Positions 8,104 through 17,289 of a stretch of 64,000 nucleotides of DNA are shown here, one piece after another. The position numbers and the translations under genes were made by a program. The stretch is from Rhodococcus oxybenzonivorans. GTDB lineage: Bacteria > Actinomycetota > Actinomycetes > Mycobacteriales > Mycobacteriaceae. The stretch covers positions 2,914,001 through 2,978,000 of the forward strand of contig NZ_CP021354.1 of assembly GCF_003130705.1 (NCBI RefSeq), read 5' to 3'. The notes below the pieces were generated by a model. The model was not told the origin of the DNA. It did not search any database and was given only the letters and a program-made list of their open reading frames with translations. The stretch's first letter is position 1, and the number at the start of each line of letters is the position of its first letter.

Positions 8104-10167
8104 TCAGCGGGCGAAGCGCTGATCGATCGGAGGCAGAACGGTGGGCCCGAAATTGTTCACGATCGGCATCATCGCCTTGAACCAGGTGCGGGCCGGTTCG
8201 GTGCCACCGAACAGGTTGCCGTCACCGCACGAGCGCAACGGGCTGGTGCAGATTTGGCCGGGGGTGGGTGAGTCCCCGAACACGTAGACGCTGCCAGCCA
8301 GGTTGTTGGTGTACCCGAGGAACGCCGACGACATGTGCGACTCGGTGGTTCCAGTCTTGCCGGACATCGGGAGCTTCCAGCCGGCGCCGGCAGCTGCCGC
8401 CGACGCGGTGCCCCCGGGCAGGTCGTCCTTGCTGAGCGCGTTGGACAGGGTGTCGGCCAGGCCGGGGTCGATGACCTGCTCGCACGCCTGTTGGGTGAGC
8501 GGGACCGGCCGCCCCTGCCGGTCGACGATGGAATCGATCGGGGTCGGTGGGCACCACTTGCCGTGCGAGGCCAATGTCGCGGCAACATTCGACAGCTCGA
8601 GCGGATTGATCCACATCGGGCCCAGGGTGAAGGATCCCAGGTTTTGATCCTTGACCATGTCGGCCAGGCTCTTGTCCCCGAACCCGGAGGTGCCCGGTTC
8701 GGTGTAGGAGCGCATGCCCAGCCGTACCGCCATGTCCACTGTCGCATCCACCCCGGTGGTTTGGATCAGCTTCACGAAGGCAGTGTTCGGGGACTGGGCG
8801 AGGGCGTCGGTGACCGACAGTGCCCGCGGATACGGGGCGGCGTTCTGCACGCAGTAGGTCGCTGCCGGGCATCCGGGGGCACCGCCGTCGCCCATCCCAC
8901 GAGCATCGAATCGGCCGGGCACATCCAGGATCGTGTTCAGCCGCATACCTTTCTCCATCGCGGCGGCGGTGGTGAAGACCTTGAACACCGATCCGGCACC
9001 GTGCCCGGACAGTGAGTAGGGCAACTCCTGCACAGTCTCGGCCGCGGCCGCGTCCAGACCGTAGTTGCGGCTGCCCGCCATCGCGAGGACCCGGTGCTGG
9101 TCCTGCCCGGGCTGCACGACGTTCATCACGCTCGCAACATCCGGAAGTCTCGCATCGGCGTAGGACGACACCGCCGATTTCACCGATCCCTGCACGGCAG
9201 GATCCAAGGTAGTACGGATCAGATAGCCGCCCTTGTCGAGTTGCTCCCGGGTCAGGCCGGCGTTCTGCAGGTACTGCAACGCGTAGTCGCAGAAGAATCC
9301 GCGGTCGCCGGCGGCGATGCACCCGCGGGGCAGATTGTTCGGCTTCGGCAGCACCATGAGCGGGATGTCCTTCAGGGCGCGGATCTCGTCAGCCCGATCC
9401 GGCACGTTCACGATGAGGGTGTCCAGCACGACATTGCGGCGTTCGATGACCCCGTCCGGGTTGGTGTAGGGGTTGAGCGCCGAACTGGACTGCACCATGC
9501 CTGCGAGCATCGCCGACTGCGCCAGGTTCAGGTCCTTGGCGTCGATGCCGAAGTAGGTGCGGGCGGCGTCCTGCACCCCGAAGGAGCCGTTGCCGAACGG
9601 CACCAGGTTCAGATATCGGGTGAGGATTTCCTCCTTGGAGAGTTCCTGATCGAGAGTCAGGGCCATCCGAATCTCCCGGATTTTGCGGACCGGAGTGGTC
9701 TCGATCGCCGCGCGGCGTTCGGCGTCGGTCTGGGCGACGACGTGCAGCAGGTAGTTCTTCACGTATTGCTGATTGATGGTCGAGGCACCCTGCTCGATCT
9801 GGCCGCTCGAGGCGTTGGTGAAGAACGCACGCATCGTGCCCTGCCAATCCACGCCCTGATGCTGGCCGAACCGTTTGTCCTCGATGGAGAGGATCGCCAG
9901 TTTCATGTCGTTGGAAATCTGGTCGCTGGGCACTTCGAAGCGGCGTTGGTCGTAGAGCCAGGCGATGGGGTTGCCGGCGATGTCGGTCATCGTCGTCACC
10001 GCGGGCACCACCCCGTCGGCCAATTCCGCCGAGCTGTTTCCGACGCTGTCGGCTGCCCGGTTGGACAGGTAGCCGACGCTGGCTGCGGCCGGAAACAGGA
10101 TTCCGGACAGCAGCACCCCTGCGGCGGCGGTGGCGCCGGCGAGTTTGGCAATAGTCTTCGAATGCAA
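8104..10167 (-). CDS. Class A penicillin-binding protein (transglycosylase/transpeptidase)
   Basis: A 687-residue bifunctional peptidoglycan synthase. An N-terminal membrane anchor (LAGATAAAGVLLSGILFPAA) is followed by a GT51 transglycosylase domain with catalytic SIEDKRFGQHQGVDW near residue 93 and QGASTINQQYVKN near 127. The penicillin-binding transpeptidase domain has SVFK (active-site serine), SPN and SGKTGT in the expected order (about residues 392, 458 and 603). It polymerises lipid II glycan chains and cross-links stem peptides outside the membrane. The short C-terminus has no PASTA repeats, unlike mycobacterial PonA2. It is a single gene with a hairpin terminator after it. Confidence 0.92.
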   Translation of the reverse strand: MHSKTIAKLAGATAAAGVLLSGILFPAAASVGYLSNRAADSVGNSSAELADGVVPAVTTMTDIAGNPIAWLYDQRRFEVPSDQISNDMKLAILSIEDKRFGQHQGVDWQGTMRAFFTNASSGQIEQGASTINQQYVKNYLLHVVAQTDAERRAAIETTPVRKIREIRMALTLDQELSKEEILTRYLNLVPFGNGSFGVQDAARTYFGIDAKDLNLAQSAMLAGMVQSSSALNPYTNPDGVIERRNVVLDTLIVNVPDRADEIRALKDIPLMVLPKPNNLPRGCIAAGDRGFFCDYALQYLQNAGLTREQLDKGGYLIRTTLDPAVQGSVKSAVSSYADARLPDVASVMNVVQPGQDQHRVLAMAGSRNYGLDAAAAETVQELPYSLSGHGAGSVFKVFTTAAAMEKGMRLNTILDVPGRFDARGMGDGGAPGCPAATYCVQNAAPYPRALSVTDALAQSPNTAFVKLIQTTGVDATVDMAVRLGMRSYTEPGTSGFGDKSLADMVKDQNLGSFTLGPMWINPLELSNVAATLASHGKWCPPTPIDSIVDRQGRPVPLTQQACEQVIDPGLADTLSNALSKDDLPGGTASAAAAGAGWKLPMSGKTGTTESHMSSAFLGYTNNLAGSVYVFGDSPTPGQICTSPLRSCGDGNLFGGTEPARTWFKAMMPIVNNFGPTVLPPIDQRFAR

Positions 10168-10628
10168 TACGGCACCTCATTCGGACGGTGCACCGGAACG
10201 CGAATCAACCGGTGCAAGAACGATTATCGGGCCAAGGGCAGGGTACGGGCGGGAATGACACACCCTGCGGCGCCCTGACCGTGATCGTCACAAGAGTGGC
10301 GAGGCGTCAGTTCTCGCGGGGAGGGCAGCCGGCGACCTGTCACACCCGTAGCACGCAGGTGGTTCTGAGCACGGGCATCGGAGATACCGCCGCGGTCGAG
10401 GCTTTGAACGCGCCGGGCGCGAGGGTTTCGGTGACGACGAGCAGCGCCGAACGCCGCCGCGAGAATTGCCGAACACCACGCACAGGGCTCAAGGTAACAC
10501 CGCGGGTTGGGCGGGGTGGGCATCGGACACTCCCGAACGTGTTCGGCGTGCTCGCTGCCAGTGAGGCCCCTCTCGGGATGGGTCGCCGAAGACGGCGATG
10601 TCGAGGACGTCGGAGTTCGGTGGAGGCG
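10168..10628. other. Intergenic region, 461 bp, no gene seen
   Basis: This lies upstream of the penicillin-binding protein gene and downstream of coxE, both on the minus strand, so it should hold the promoter of the former and the end of the cox transcript. All frames are arginine- and serine-rich shadows without ribosome sites. No clear hairpin was seen after coxE. Confidence 0.4.
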
Positions 10629-11846
10629 TTATTCCGTCCCGCTGATCACGTCCAGCACGTCGCGGAGCGCGGACACGGAATGCGCGGGGAGGAAGGCATC
10701 GCAGAACGGCAGCGCGGCCGCCATCGATCCGGCGAGGGGTCGGAAGTCGGGGTCACTGGCGCGGGGGTTGAGCCACACCAGTCGGTGGGCGCGGCGACGG
10801 ACCCTGGTGAGGGCATGCGCCAGGCGCTTAGGGTCGTCGCTGTCCCAACCGTCGGACGCGATGATCACGACTGCCCCGCGCAGCGCGTTGCCGTGCGGGG
10901 ACGCCAGCAGTTCGCTCACGCTGCCCGCGATGTGGGTGCCACCGAATCTGTCGACCACCTTGTCGTTCGCCTTACGAACCGCGGTCTCGGCGCTGCGGTG
11001 GGCGAGGACGGGGGTGAGCCGCGTCAGCGACGTGGAGAACGCGAACACCTCCGGCCTGCCCGCGGTCTGCCGTTGCACCGCCGCGCGCATGAGATGGAGA
11101 TAGATCGCAGCGTACGGCTGCATCGACCGGCTCACGTCGCACAGCATCACGATGCGCCGCGGACGGCTCCGGGCACGAGTCCGCACGAGAACCACCGGCT
11201 CCCAGCCCGTCGCTCTCGACCGGTTCATGGTTCCGCGCAGGTCGATACGCCGGCCGCGGCGATGCACTTCGCGACGCCGGGTGCGGCGGGACGGCCACGC
11301 GGCGGTGGCCTGTTCCAGCCAGGATCCGAGGAGCCGGAGGTCGCCGGCGTCGAATCGGGCGAAGGGCTCGTCGGCGCGCGCCACGAGCCTACTGGGCAGG
11401 GTGTCCGGCACGGTGGTGAGCGCGTCGCGAAAGTCGTTCTCGCCGCTGTCGTCGCCGCCGGTCATCATCGGTCGTGTCACCCACGGCACGCCCTCGACAT
11501 CCTGCGCGTCACCGGGCCGGTCGCGACCGTGGCGGACACCGGCGAGGGCAGGCTCCCGTCCCGTATCGGATCGCCGCGCATGCGGGTCCACGGACAGCAC
11601 GGTGTCCTCGAAGACCGCGGAGAACACCGCGTCGAACGGCGCGAGGTCGTCGACACGGTTGACGAGCGTCAGACGCGCCGACCAGTACAGCCGCGACCGC
11701 GAACTCGGCGGCGACAGTTGCAGCGCCTGCACGAACACCGCGGGGCCACTCGCCGAGACGACGACACCACGGGAGCGCAATCGGGCGACGAGTGCCACCG
11801 CGAACGCCGCGAGGTCGACGCCCCGCAGGACGCCCGACGCGCTCAT
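10629..11846 (-). CDS. coxE: CoxE-like von Willebrand factor A protein (CO dehydrogenase accessory)
   Basis: A 405-residue VWA (CoxE-family) protein. The metal-ion-dependent adhesion motif appears as LCDVSRSM (DxSxS), with a distal ASDGWDSDDP acidic motif. The arginine-rich middle is typical of the family. In the CO dehydrogenase system, VWA CoxE works with the MoxR ATPase CoxD in maturing the Mo-Cu-S active site. The ATG at 11846 was chosen because it overlaps the stop of coxG (ATGA), like most junctions in this operon. It is the last gene of the cox operon. Confidence 0.85.
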   Translation of the reverse strand: MSASGVLRGVDLAAFAVALVARLRSRGVVVSASGPAVFVQALQLSPPSSRSRLYWSARLTLVNRVDDLAPFDAVFSAVFEDTVLSVDPHARRSDTGREPALAGVRHGRDRPGDAQDVEGVPWVTRPMMTGGDDSGENDFRDALTTVPDTLPSRLVARADEPFARFDAGDLRLLGSWLEQATAAWPSRRTRRREVHRRGRRIDLRGTMNRSRATGWEPVVLVRTRARSRPRRIVMLCDVSRSMQPYAAIYLHLMRAAVQRQTAGRPEVFAFSTSLTRLTPVLAHRSAETAVRKANDKVVDRFGGTHIAGSVSELLASPHGNALRGAVVIIASDGWDSDDPKRLAHALTRVRRRAHRLVWLNPRASDPDFRPLAGSMAAALPFCDAFLPAHSVSALRDVLDVISGTE

Positions 11847-12484
11847 CGCCTGCGGCGGCCCACCACGAGCACGACCACGATTCCCGCGAGGAGGGCGGCG
11901 AGAATCGGGGCGTACCGTTTCCACGCACCCGCACCGGACAGCGCCAGCAGGTCTAGCGGCGCCGGTTCCGCGGCAGGCCGGGCCACGGAAAGGTTCGTGG
12001 TGCCGGCCGCCTCGGGCTCGGCCGTGGGCTGGTCGGCGGGTCCCCCGGCGAGCTTCGCTTCCAGCGACTCCGCGAACTGCCCCATGAGTTTCTCCGACAC
12101 CTGCTGGATCATTCCGCTGCCGAACTGCGCGAGTTTGCCGACGATCTTCATGTCGGTGTCCACGGTGACGCGGGTGCGGTCGCCGACCTCGTGCAACTGG
12201 GCGATGATCGTCGCGGACGCGTTGCCGGACCCGCGCGAGTCCCTCCCGCGGGCATCGATCACGGCGCGATGCTCCTTCGGGTCACGCTCGACGAAGGCGG
12301 CCTTGCCTTTGAACTCGCTGGTCACCGGGCCGACCTTGACCTTCACCTTCCCCAGGTAGTCGTCACCCTCCCGCCCTGTCATCTGAGCTCCGGGGAGCAG
12401 GGGAGCAACCTCCTCGAGGTCGCTGAGCACCTCCCAGGCCTGCTCGATCGGGGCGCTGACGGTGAACTCGTTGGCGATCTTCAT
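11843..12484 (-). CDS. coxG: CoxG-like SRPBCC protein with C-terminal membrane anchor
   Basis: A 213-residue protein. Residues 1-150 are a CoxG/SRPBCC hydrophobic-pocket fold (MKIANEFTVSAPIEQAWEVL start, LLPGAQMTG, and the DTDMKIVGKLAQFGSGMIQQ stretch typical of the family). A proline/alanine-rich linker follows, then a single hydrophobic segment (APILAALLAGIVVVLVVG) ending in RRRR, placing the domain on the inner membrane face. CoxG proteins are linked to membrane attachment of CO dehydrogenase. The stop overlaps the coxE start; 12 nt separate it from coxD upstream. Confidence 0.88.
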   Translation of the reverse strand: MKIANEFTVSAPIEQAWEVLSDLEEVAPLLPGAQMTGREGDDYLGKVKVKVGPVTSEFKGKAAFVERDPKEHRAVIDARGRDSRGSGNASATIIAQLHEVGDRTRVTVDTDMKIVGKLAQFGSGMIQQVSEKLMGQFAESLEAKLAGGPADQPTAEPEAAGTTNLSVARPAAEPAPLDLLALSGAGAWKRYAPILAALLAGIVVVLVVGRRRR

Positions 12485-12496
12485 GGCAGTTGCCTC

Positions 12497-13384
12497 TCAT
12501 CCGGTGGCCAGGCCGTGCGCGTAGTCGGTGAATGCGTCCTGAACTATTGTGCGGTCGTCCGGGGTTTTCGCGAGGGCACTCAGGCTCTGGATCGCGTCGT
12601 CGCGCACCAGATCGGCCACTCCCAGCGCCGCGAGTGCGGACACCCAGTCGATCGTCTCGGCGATTCCGGGCGGCTTGTCGAGATCGAGTTCGCGGGCCCG
12701 GCCGACGAAGCGGGTGGCGTGCTCGATGAGGGGTGCCGTCGCCGCGGGGACCGTACGGCGCACGATGGCGGCCGCCCGGGCCGGCTCCGGATAGTCGATC
12801 CAGTGGTAGAGGCACCGCCTGCGCAGCGCGTCGTGGAGGTCGCGACTCCGGTTTGATGTCAGCACGACGACGGGGTGCTGTTCGGCCGTGAACGTTCCGA
12901 GTTCGGGTACGGTGACCGACGCCTCGCCCAGGAATTCGAGGAGGAGTGCCTCGAACTCGTCGTCGGCCCGGTCTATTTCGTCGATCAACAGTACGGGCGG
13001 GGTCGGTCCCCGATATCTCACGCAATGAAGGATCGGACGTTCCAGCAGGAACTCCTCGGTGAACAGGTCGTCCTCGGTGAGGCCGTCGCCCCGCGATTCG
13101 GCCAGCCGGATGGTGAGCAACTGCCGCTGGTAGTTCCAGTCGTAGAGGGCTTCGTTCGCGGTGAGGCCCTCGTAGCACTGCAACCGGATCAAAGGGGCGC
13201 CGAGGACGGTCGCGAGAGCCTTCGCCGCGGTGGTCTTGCCGACTCCGGGTTCGCCTTCGAGCAGGAGCGGGCGGCGCAGGGCCGCCGCGAGATACAGGGC
13301 CGACGCGGTTCCGAAGTCCAGGAGGTAGTCCTCGGCATCGAAGCGCCGGACCACGTCCGCCACGTCCTCGAATGCCGCCGTCAT
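12497..13384 (-). CDS. coxD: CoxD-like MoxR-family AAA+ ATPase
   Basis: A 295-residue AAA+ ATPase of the MoxR/CoxD type. Walker A is GEPGVGKT, Walker B is LLIDEIDRAD, sensor 1 is VVLTSNRSRDL, and the arginine-finger region is DALRRRC. CoxD is the chaperone-type ATPase needed to insert sulfur and copper at the CO dehydrogenase molybdenum site, working with the VWA protein CoxE. The ATG at 13384 was chosen because it forms an ATGA overlap with the upstream xdhC/YHS gene; earlier in-frame codons give an arginine-rich extension that belongs to the other frame. Confidence 0.9.
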   Translation of the reverse strand: MTAAFEDVADVVRRFDAEDYLLDFGTASALYLAAALRRPLLLEGEPGVGKTTAAKALATVLGAPLIRLQCYEGLTANEALYDWNYQRQLLTIRLAESRGDGLTEDDLFTEEFLLERPILHCVRYRGPTPPVLLIDEIDRADDEFEALLLEFLGEASVTVPELGTFTAEQHPVVVLTSNRSRDLHDALRRRCLYHWIDYPEPARAAAIVRRTVPAATAPLIEHATRFVGRARELDLDKPPGIAETIDWVSALAALGVADLVRDDAIQSLSALAKTPDDRTIVQDAFTDYAHGLATG

Positions 13385-14274
13385 ACCGCTCCCGTCTCCT
13401 GCGCGAACGATGCCCGGCAACCCGGCCCGCAGAACCAGAAGTCGTCGCCGCCGCGCCGTAGGTGGGCGGTGTCCCGCCCCACGACGACGCGCATCCCGCA
13501 TACGGGATCGATCACCTCCGTCACCGCCGCTCGCGGAATCGAATCATCTTCGGGCGCGCGAAGTCCCGCGGTGCGCAGTTCCTGCACCAACTCAGCCGCG
13601 ATCGACACCGCGATCTCCGCCGACGTCCGCGCCCCGATGTCGAGACCGACGGGGGTGTGCACCCGCGCCCGTTCGGATTCGGTCAGCCCCAGAGTGTCGA
13701 GGATCGCCCCACCGCGTGTTCGGCTGGCGACGAGCCCGACATACCCGACCCCGGCGTCGAGCGCCGCACGGATGACCTCCGCTTCGGGTCCGCCGTGACC
13801 GGCGAGCACCACCGCCGTCGTGCCGGAGAACTGCTCGAAACCGGCGTCGTCGTGCTCGACGGTGAATCCCAGCAGTTCCGCTATGCCCCCCAACGCCTGC
13901 GCGATCGGAGTGGTGCCGAAGATCCGCACCAACGGGGGTGGCAGTTGCGGCTCCAGGAAGATCTCCATGGCACCGCCGGACAGGCACGGATTCACCACGA
14001 CGGACGCGCCCGGAGTCTCCGGGAATTGCACCGCCCCGTCGGGAAGGACCCGCAACAGCACGCTCTCGTTGGTCGCCAGCGCGCCCAAGGCGGCCGTGCG
14101 CACCGAATTCTGCGCGCACTGACCGCCGACGAACCCCTCGATCGTCCCGTCCTGCAGGAGGATCGCCTCGTCGCCGGAATGACTGGATGTGGGCGGCTGC
14201 GCCCGCACCACGGTCGCATGGACGAACGGCCTGCGGTCGCGCGCCAGTTGCGCCGCACGCTCTTTCAGATCCAT
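13381..14274 (-). CDS. XdhC/CoxF-type molybdenum cofactor maturation protein fused to a YHS domain
   Basis: A 297-residue protein. The N-terminal half is an XdhC domain (GFVGGQCAQNSVR with the conserved cysteine, then NPCLSGGAMEIF). A Rossmann-type XdhC_C domain follows (VRIFGTTPIAQAL, then VGLVASRTRGG, GLDIGARTSAEIAVSI). The last 40 residues form a YHS domain (VIDPVCGMRVV ... DDFWFCGPGCRASFAQ), a small metal-binding treble-clef motif. XdhC proteins bind molybdenum cofactor and help sulfurate it before insertion. The start at 14274 has AGGAGG 5 nt upstream. It sits between coxL and coxD with a 29-nt gap and a 4-nt overlap, so it belongs to the operon. Confidence 0.85.
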   Translation of the reverse strand: MDLKERAAQLARDRRPFVHATVVRAQPPTSSHSGDEAILLQDGTIEGFVGGQCAQNSVRTAALGALATNESVLLRVLPDGAVQFPETPGASVVVNPCLSGGAMEIFLEPQLPPPLVRIFGTTPIAQALGGIAELLGFTVEHDDAGFEQFSGTTAVVLAGHGGPEAEVIRAALDAGVGYVGLVASRTRGGAILDTLGLTESERARVHTPVGLDIGARTSAEIAVSIAAELVQELRTAGLRAPEDDSIPRAAVTEVIDPVCGMRVVVGRDTAHLRRGGDDFWFCGPGCRASFAQETGAV

Positions 14275-14303
14275 CGGGCCTCCTCGCAGCCGACGGGCGA
14301 CAT

Positions 14304-16706
14304 TCAGATCGGGGGTGTCGCGCGGCCCTGCATGGCCTCCCACACCCGGGACGGGGTGAGCGGCATGTCGGCGTGCCGTACACCGAACGGTGCGAGCGCA
14401 TCCACGACGGCGTTCACCACGGCCGCGGGCGATCCGACCGTCGCGGACTCGCCGATGCCCTTGGCACCGATCGGGTGGTGGGGTGACGGGGTGACGGTGA
14501 AACCGGTCTCGAGCTTCGGGACCTCGAGCGCGGTGGGGATCAGGTAGTCCATCAGTGATCCGCCGAGGCAGTTGCCGTCCTCGTCGAACTCGATGATCTG
14601 CATGAGCGCCATACCGATGCCGTCGACGATGCCGCCGTGAACCTGCCCCTCGATGATCATCGGGTTGATGCGCGTGCCGCAGTCGTCGACGGCGAGGAAC
14701 CGCCGCACCTTCACCACCGCGGTGCCGGGATCGACGTCGACGACGCAGAAGTACGCGCCGTAGGGGTACGTCAGATTCTCGGGGTTGTAGCAGATCTGTG
14801 CGTCGAGTCCGCCCTCGATTCCCTCCGGCAGGTCGCCGGCGCCGTGCGCCCGCATCGCGATGTCCTGGATGGTCACCTTCGCCGAGGGATCGCCCTTCAC
14901 ATGGAATTCGCCCTTCTCCCATTCCAGATCCGCGACCGAGGCCTCGAGCATGCCCGAGGCGATGATCTTCGCCTTGTCCCTGACCTTGCGGGCCACCAGC
15001 GCCGCGGCCGCCCCCGACACCGGTGTCGACCGGCTGCCGTACGTGCCGAGCCCGAACGGCGTGTTGTCGGTGTCGCCGTGCACGACGTCGATGTCGTCCG
15101 GTGGGATCCCCAGTTCCTCCGCCACGATCTGCGCGAACGTCGTCTCGTGACCCTGCCCCTGGGTCTGCACCGACAACCGCACGACGGCTTTGCCCGTCGG
15201 GTGGACGCGCAGTTCGCAGCCGTCGGCCATGCCCAGACCGAGGATGTCCATGTCCTTCCGGGGACCGGCACCGACGGCCTCGGTGAAGAACGACATGCCG
15301 ATTCCCATCAGCTCGCCGCGTTCGCGGCGTTCCTTCTGCTCCTCGCGCAACTGCTGGTAGCCGATCATGTCCATGGCCTTGCGCATGGTCGTCTCGTAGT
15401 CGCCCGAGTCGTACACCCACCCGGTCTTGCTGGTGTACGGGAACTGTTCCGGTCTCAGCAGATTCTTCAGCCGCAGTTCCGCCGGATCCATCTTCAGATC
15501 GAACGCCAGGCAGTCGACGAGCCGCTCGACCAGATACACGGCCTCGGTGATGCGGAACGAGCAGGCGTACGCCACCCCGCCGGGCGCCTTGTTCGTGTAG
15601 ACCGCCGTCATCGCGCAGTGCGCGGCCTCGATGTCGTAGCTGCCGGTGAAGACGCCGAAGAAACCGGCCGGATACTTCACCGGGGCCGCAGTGCCGTTGA
15701 ACGCACCGTGGTCGGCCAGCACCTTCGTGCGGATCGCGAGCATCTTGCCCTCTGCGGTCGCCGCGATCTCGCCGACCATGATGTAGTCGCGGGCGAAGCC
15801 TGTGCTCATCAGGTTCTCGCTGCGATCCTCCATCCACTTCACCGGTTTGCCCGTCACGAGCGACGCCACGATGGCACACACGTATCCCGGGTAGATCGGG
15901 ACCTTGTTGCCGAATCCCCCGCCGATGTCCGGGGACACCACCCGGATCTTGTGCTCCGGGATCCCCGAGACCAGGGCGTAGACCGTCCGGTGCGCGTGCG
16001 GTGCCTGCGACGTGGTGTACAGGGTGAGCTTGCCGGACACCTTGTCGACGTCGGCGATCGCACCGCACGTCTCCATCGGCGCCGGATGCACCCTGGGGTA
16101 GACGATCTCCTGCTTCACCACCACGTCCGCCTTTGCGAACACGGCCTCGGTCGCGGCGGCATCGCCTGTCTCCCAGTCGAAGCAGTGATTGTCCGTCTTG
16201 CCCTCGAGGTCGTCGCGGATCACCGGCGCGTCGGGCGAGAGTGCGGCGCGCGCGTCGACGACGGGATCGAGCATGTCGTATTCGACGTCGATCAGTTCCA
16301 GCGCGTCCCGGGCCGAATAACGGTCCTCGGCGATGACGAACGCCACCTCCTGGCCTTGGAAACGCACCTTGTCGGTGGCCAGCACGGCCTGCACGTCGTT
16401 GGACAGCGTCGGCATCCAGGCGAGGTTCTTCGCGGCGAGGTCGGCGCCCGTCACCACTGCCGTCACCTTCGGGTGTTCCTGTGCGGCAGTGGTATCGATG
16501 CTCACGATCCGTGCGTGCGCGACCGGTGACCGCAGGATCGCCAGGTGCAGCATGCCGGGTAATGTGATGTCGTCGACGTAATTCCCGAGCCCCCGGATGA
16601 AGCGGGGATCCTCCTTGCGGAGCATGCGGCCGTGGCCACAGGGTTTCTTGTCGTTGTCGATGATTTCGGCGTCGCCCGACGGCGGACGCGATTCGACGGT
16701 GGTCAT
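14304..16706 (-). CDS. coxL: Aerobic carbon monoxide dehydrogenase large subunit, form I
   Basis: An 800-residue molybdopterin-binding subunit of the xanthine oxidase family. The active-site loop at residues 379-385 reads AYACSFR, matching the AYxCSFR signature of form I (true) CO dehydrogenases; C382 would ligate copper in the Mo-S-Cu centre. Other family motifs are GGGFGNK (cofactor binding), QGQGHETTFAQI, and GAKGIGESATVGSPAAVVNA with the catalytic-base glutamate. With CoxM and CoxS it should form the (MSL)2 enzyme oxidising CO to CO2 and feeding electrons to the respiratory chain. Gene order M-S-L is that of form I operons. The start overlaps the coxS stop. Confidence 0.95.
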   Translation of the reverse strand: MTTVESRPPSGDAEIIDNDKKPCGHGRMLRKEDPRFIRGLGNYVDDITLPGMLHLAILRSPVAHARIVSIDTTAAQEHPKVTAVVTGADLAAKNLAWMPTLSNDVQAVLATDKVRFQGQEVAFVIAEDRYSARDALELIDVEYDMLDPVVDARAALSPDAPVIRDDLEGKTDNHCFDWETGDAAATEAVFAKADVVVKQEIVYPRVHPAPMETCGAIADVDKVSGKLTLYTTSQAPHAHRTVYALVSGIPEHKIRVVSPDIGGGFGNKVPIYPGYVCAIVASLVTGKPVKWMEDRSENLMSTGFARDYIMVGEIAATAEGKMLAIRTKVLADHGAFNGTAAPVKYPAGFFGVFTGSYDIEAAHCAMTAVYTNKAPGGVAYACSFRITEAVYLVERLVDCLAFDLKMDPAELRLKNLLRPEQFPYTSKTGWVYDSGDYETTMRKAMDMIGYQQLREEQKERRERGELMGIGMSFFTEAVGAGPRKDMDILGLGMADGCELRVHPTGKAVVRLSVQTQGQGHETTFAQIVAEELGIPPDDIDVVHGDTDNTPFGLGTYGSRSTPVSGAAAALVARKVRDKAKIIASGMLEASVADLEWEKGEFHVKGDPSAKVTIQDIAMRAHGAGDLPEGIEGGLDAQICYNPENLTYPYGAYFCVVDVDPGTAVVKVRRFLAVDDCGTRINPMIIEGQVHGGIVDGIGMALMQIIEFDEDGNCLGGSLMDYLIPTALEVPKLETGFTVTPSPHHPIGAKGIGESATVGSPAAVVNAVVDALAPFGVRHADMPLTPSRVWEAMQGRATPPI

Positions 16707-17287
16707 GACTTACTTCCCGTGGTCGCGTGTTCCTCGACTGTCATCGGTGCGCCCTCGGCGCCCCGCGTCTTGTCCTCCTGGACCTCCGCGTCGAAGTCGC
16801 CGGCCGGTTCCGGCTCGGCGGCCTCGCCCGCCCGATGGTCCGCCGCCCACTGGATCGAGCGCACGATCGTCGTGTACCCGGTGCAGCGGCAGATCTGCCC
16901 GGAGATCGCTTCCCGGATGGTGGCCTCGTCGGGGCTCTCCTCCCGGTCGAGCAGTGCCCGCGCCGTCATCATCATGCCGGGGGTGCAGAACCCGCACTGC
17001 AGTCCGTGGCACTGCATGAAGCCCTGCTGGACGGGATCGAGTTCGCCGTCGTGTTCGAGGCCCTCGACCGTGCGAACGTCGTGTCCGCTCGCCATCGCGG
17101 CGAGCATCGTGCACGACTTCACCGGATCGCCGTCCACGGTGACGACGCACGTGCCGCAGTTGCTGGTGTCGCAGCCCCAGTGGGTTCCGGTCAGGCCGAG
17201 CTGGTCGCGGAGGAAATGGACCAGCAGCATGCGCGGTTCCACCTCGGCGCTCACTGCTTCACCGTTGACGGTCATGTTCACCTGCAT
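16703..17287 (-). CDS. coxS: Carbon monoxide dehydrogenase small subunit, 2x[2Fe-2S]
   Basis: A 194-residue iron-sulfur subunit. The plant-ferredoxin-type cluster motif is GCDTSNCGTCVV plus a later cysteine (KSCTML), and the second cluster is held by CHGLQCGFCTPGM and CRCTGYTTIV. It carries electrons from the Mo site in CoxL to FAD in CoxM. The tail of about 40 residues (EPEPAGDFDAEVQEDKTRG) is longer than usual and acidic. The start has GAAGAGG upstream, 2 nt after the coxM stop. The 3' end overlaps coxL by four bases. Confidence 0.95.
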   Translation of the reverse strand: MQVNMTVNGEAVSAEVEPRMLLVHFLRDQLGLTGTHWGCDTSNCGTCVVTVDGDPVKSCTMLAAMASGHDVRTVEGLEHDGELDPVQQGFMQCHGLQCGFCTPGMMMTARALLDREESPDEATIREAISGQICRCTGYTTIVRSIQWAADHRAGEAAEPEPAGDFDAEVQEDKTRGAEGAPMTVEEHATTGSKS

Positions 17288-17289
17288 GG

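Noticed and set aside
10188-12359. Plus-strand open frame of 723 codons opposite coxE and coxG
   Set aside because: It overlaps two well-supported minus-strand cox genes and is arginine- and histidine-rich.
14637-16529. Plus-strand open frame of 630 codons inside coxL
   Set aside because: Shadow of coxL; no homology-like motifs.
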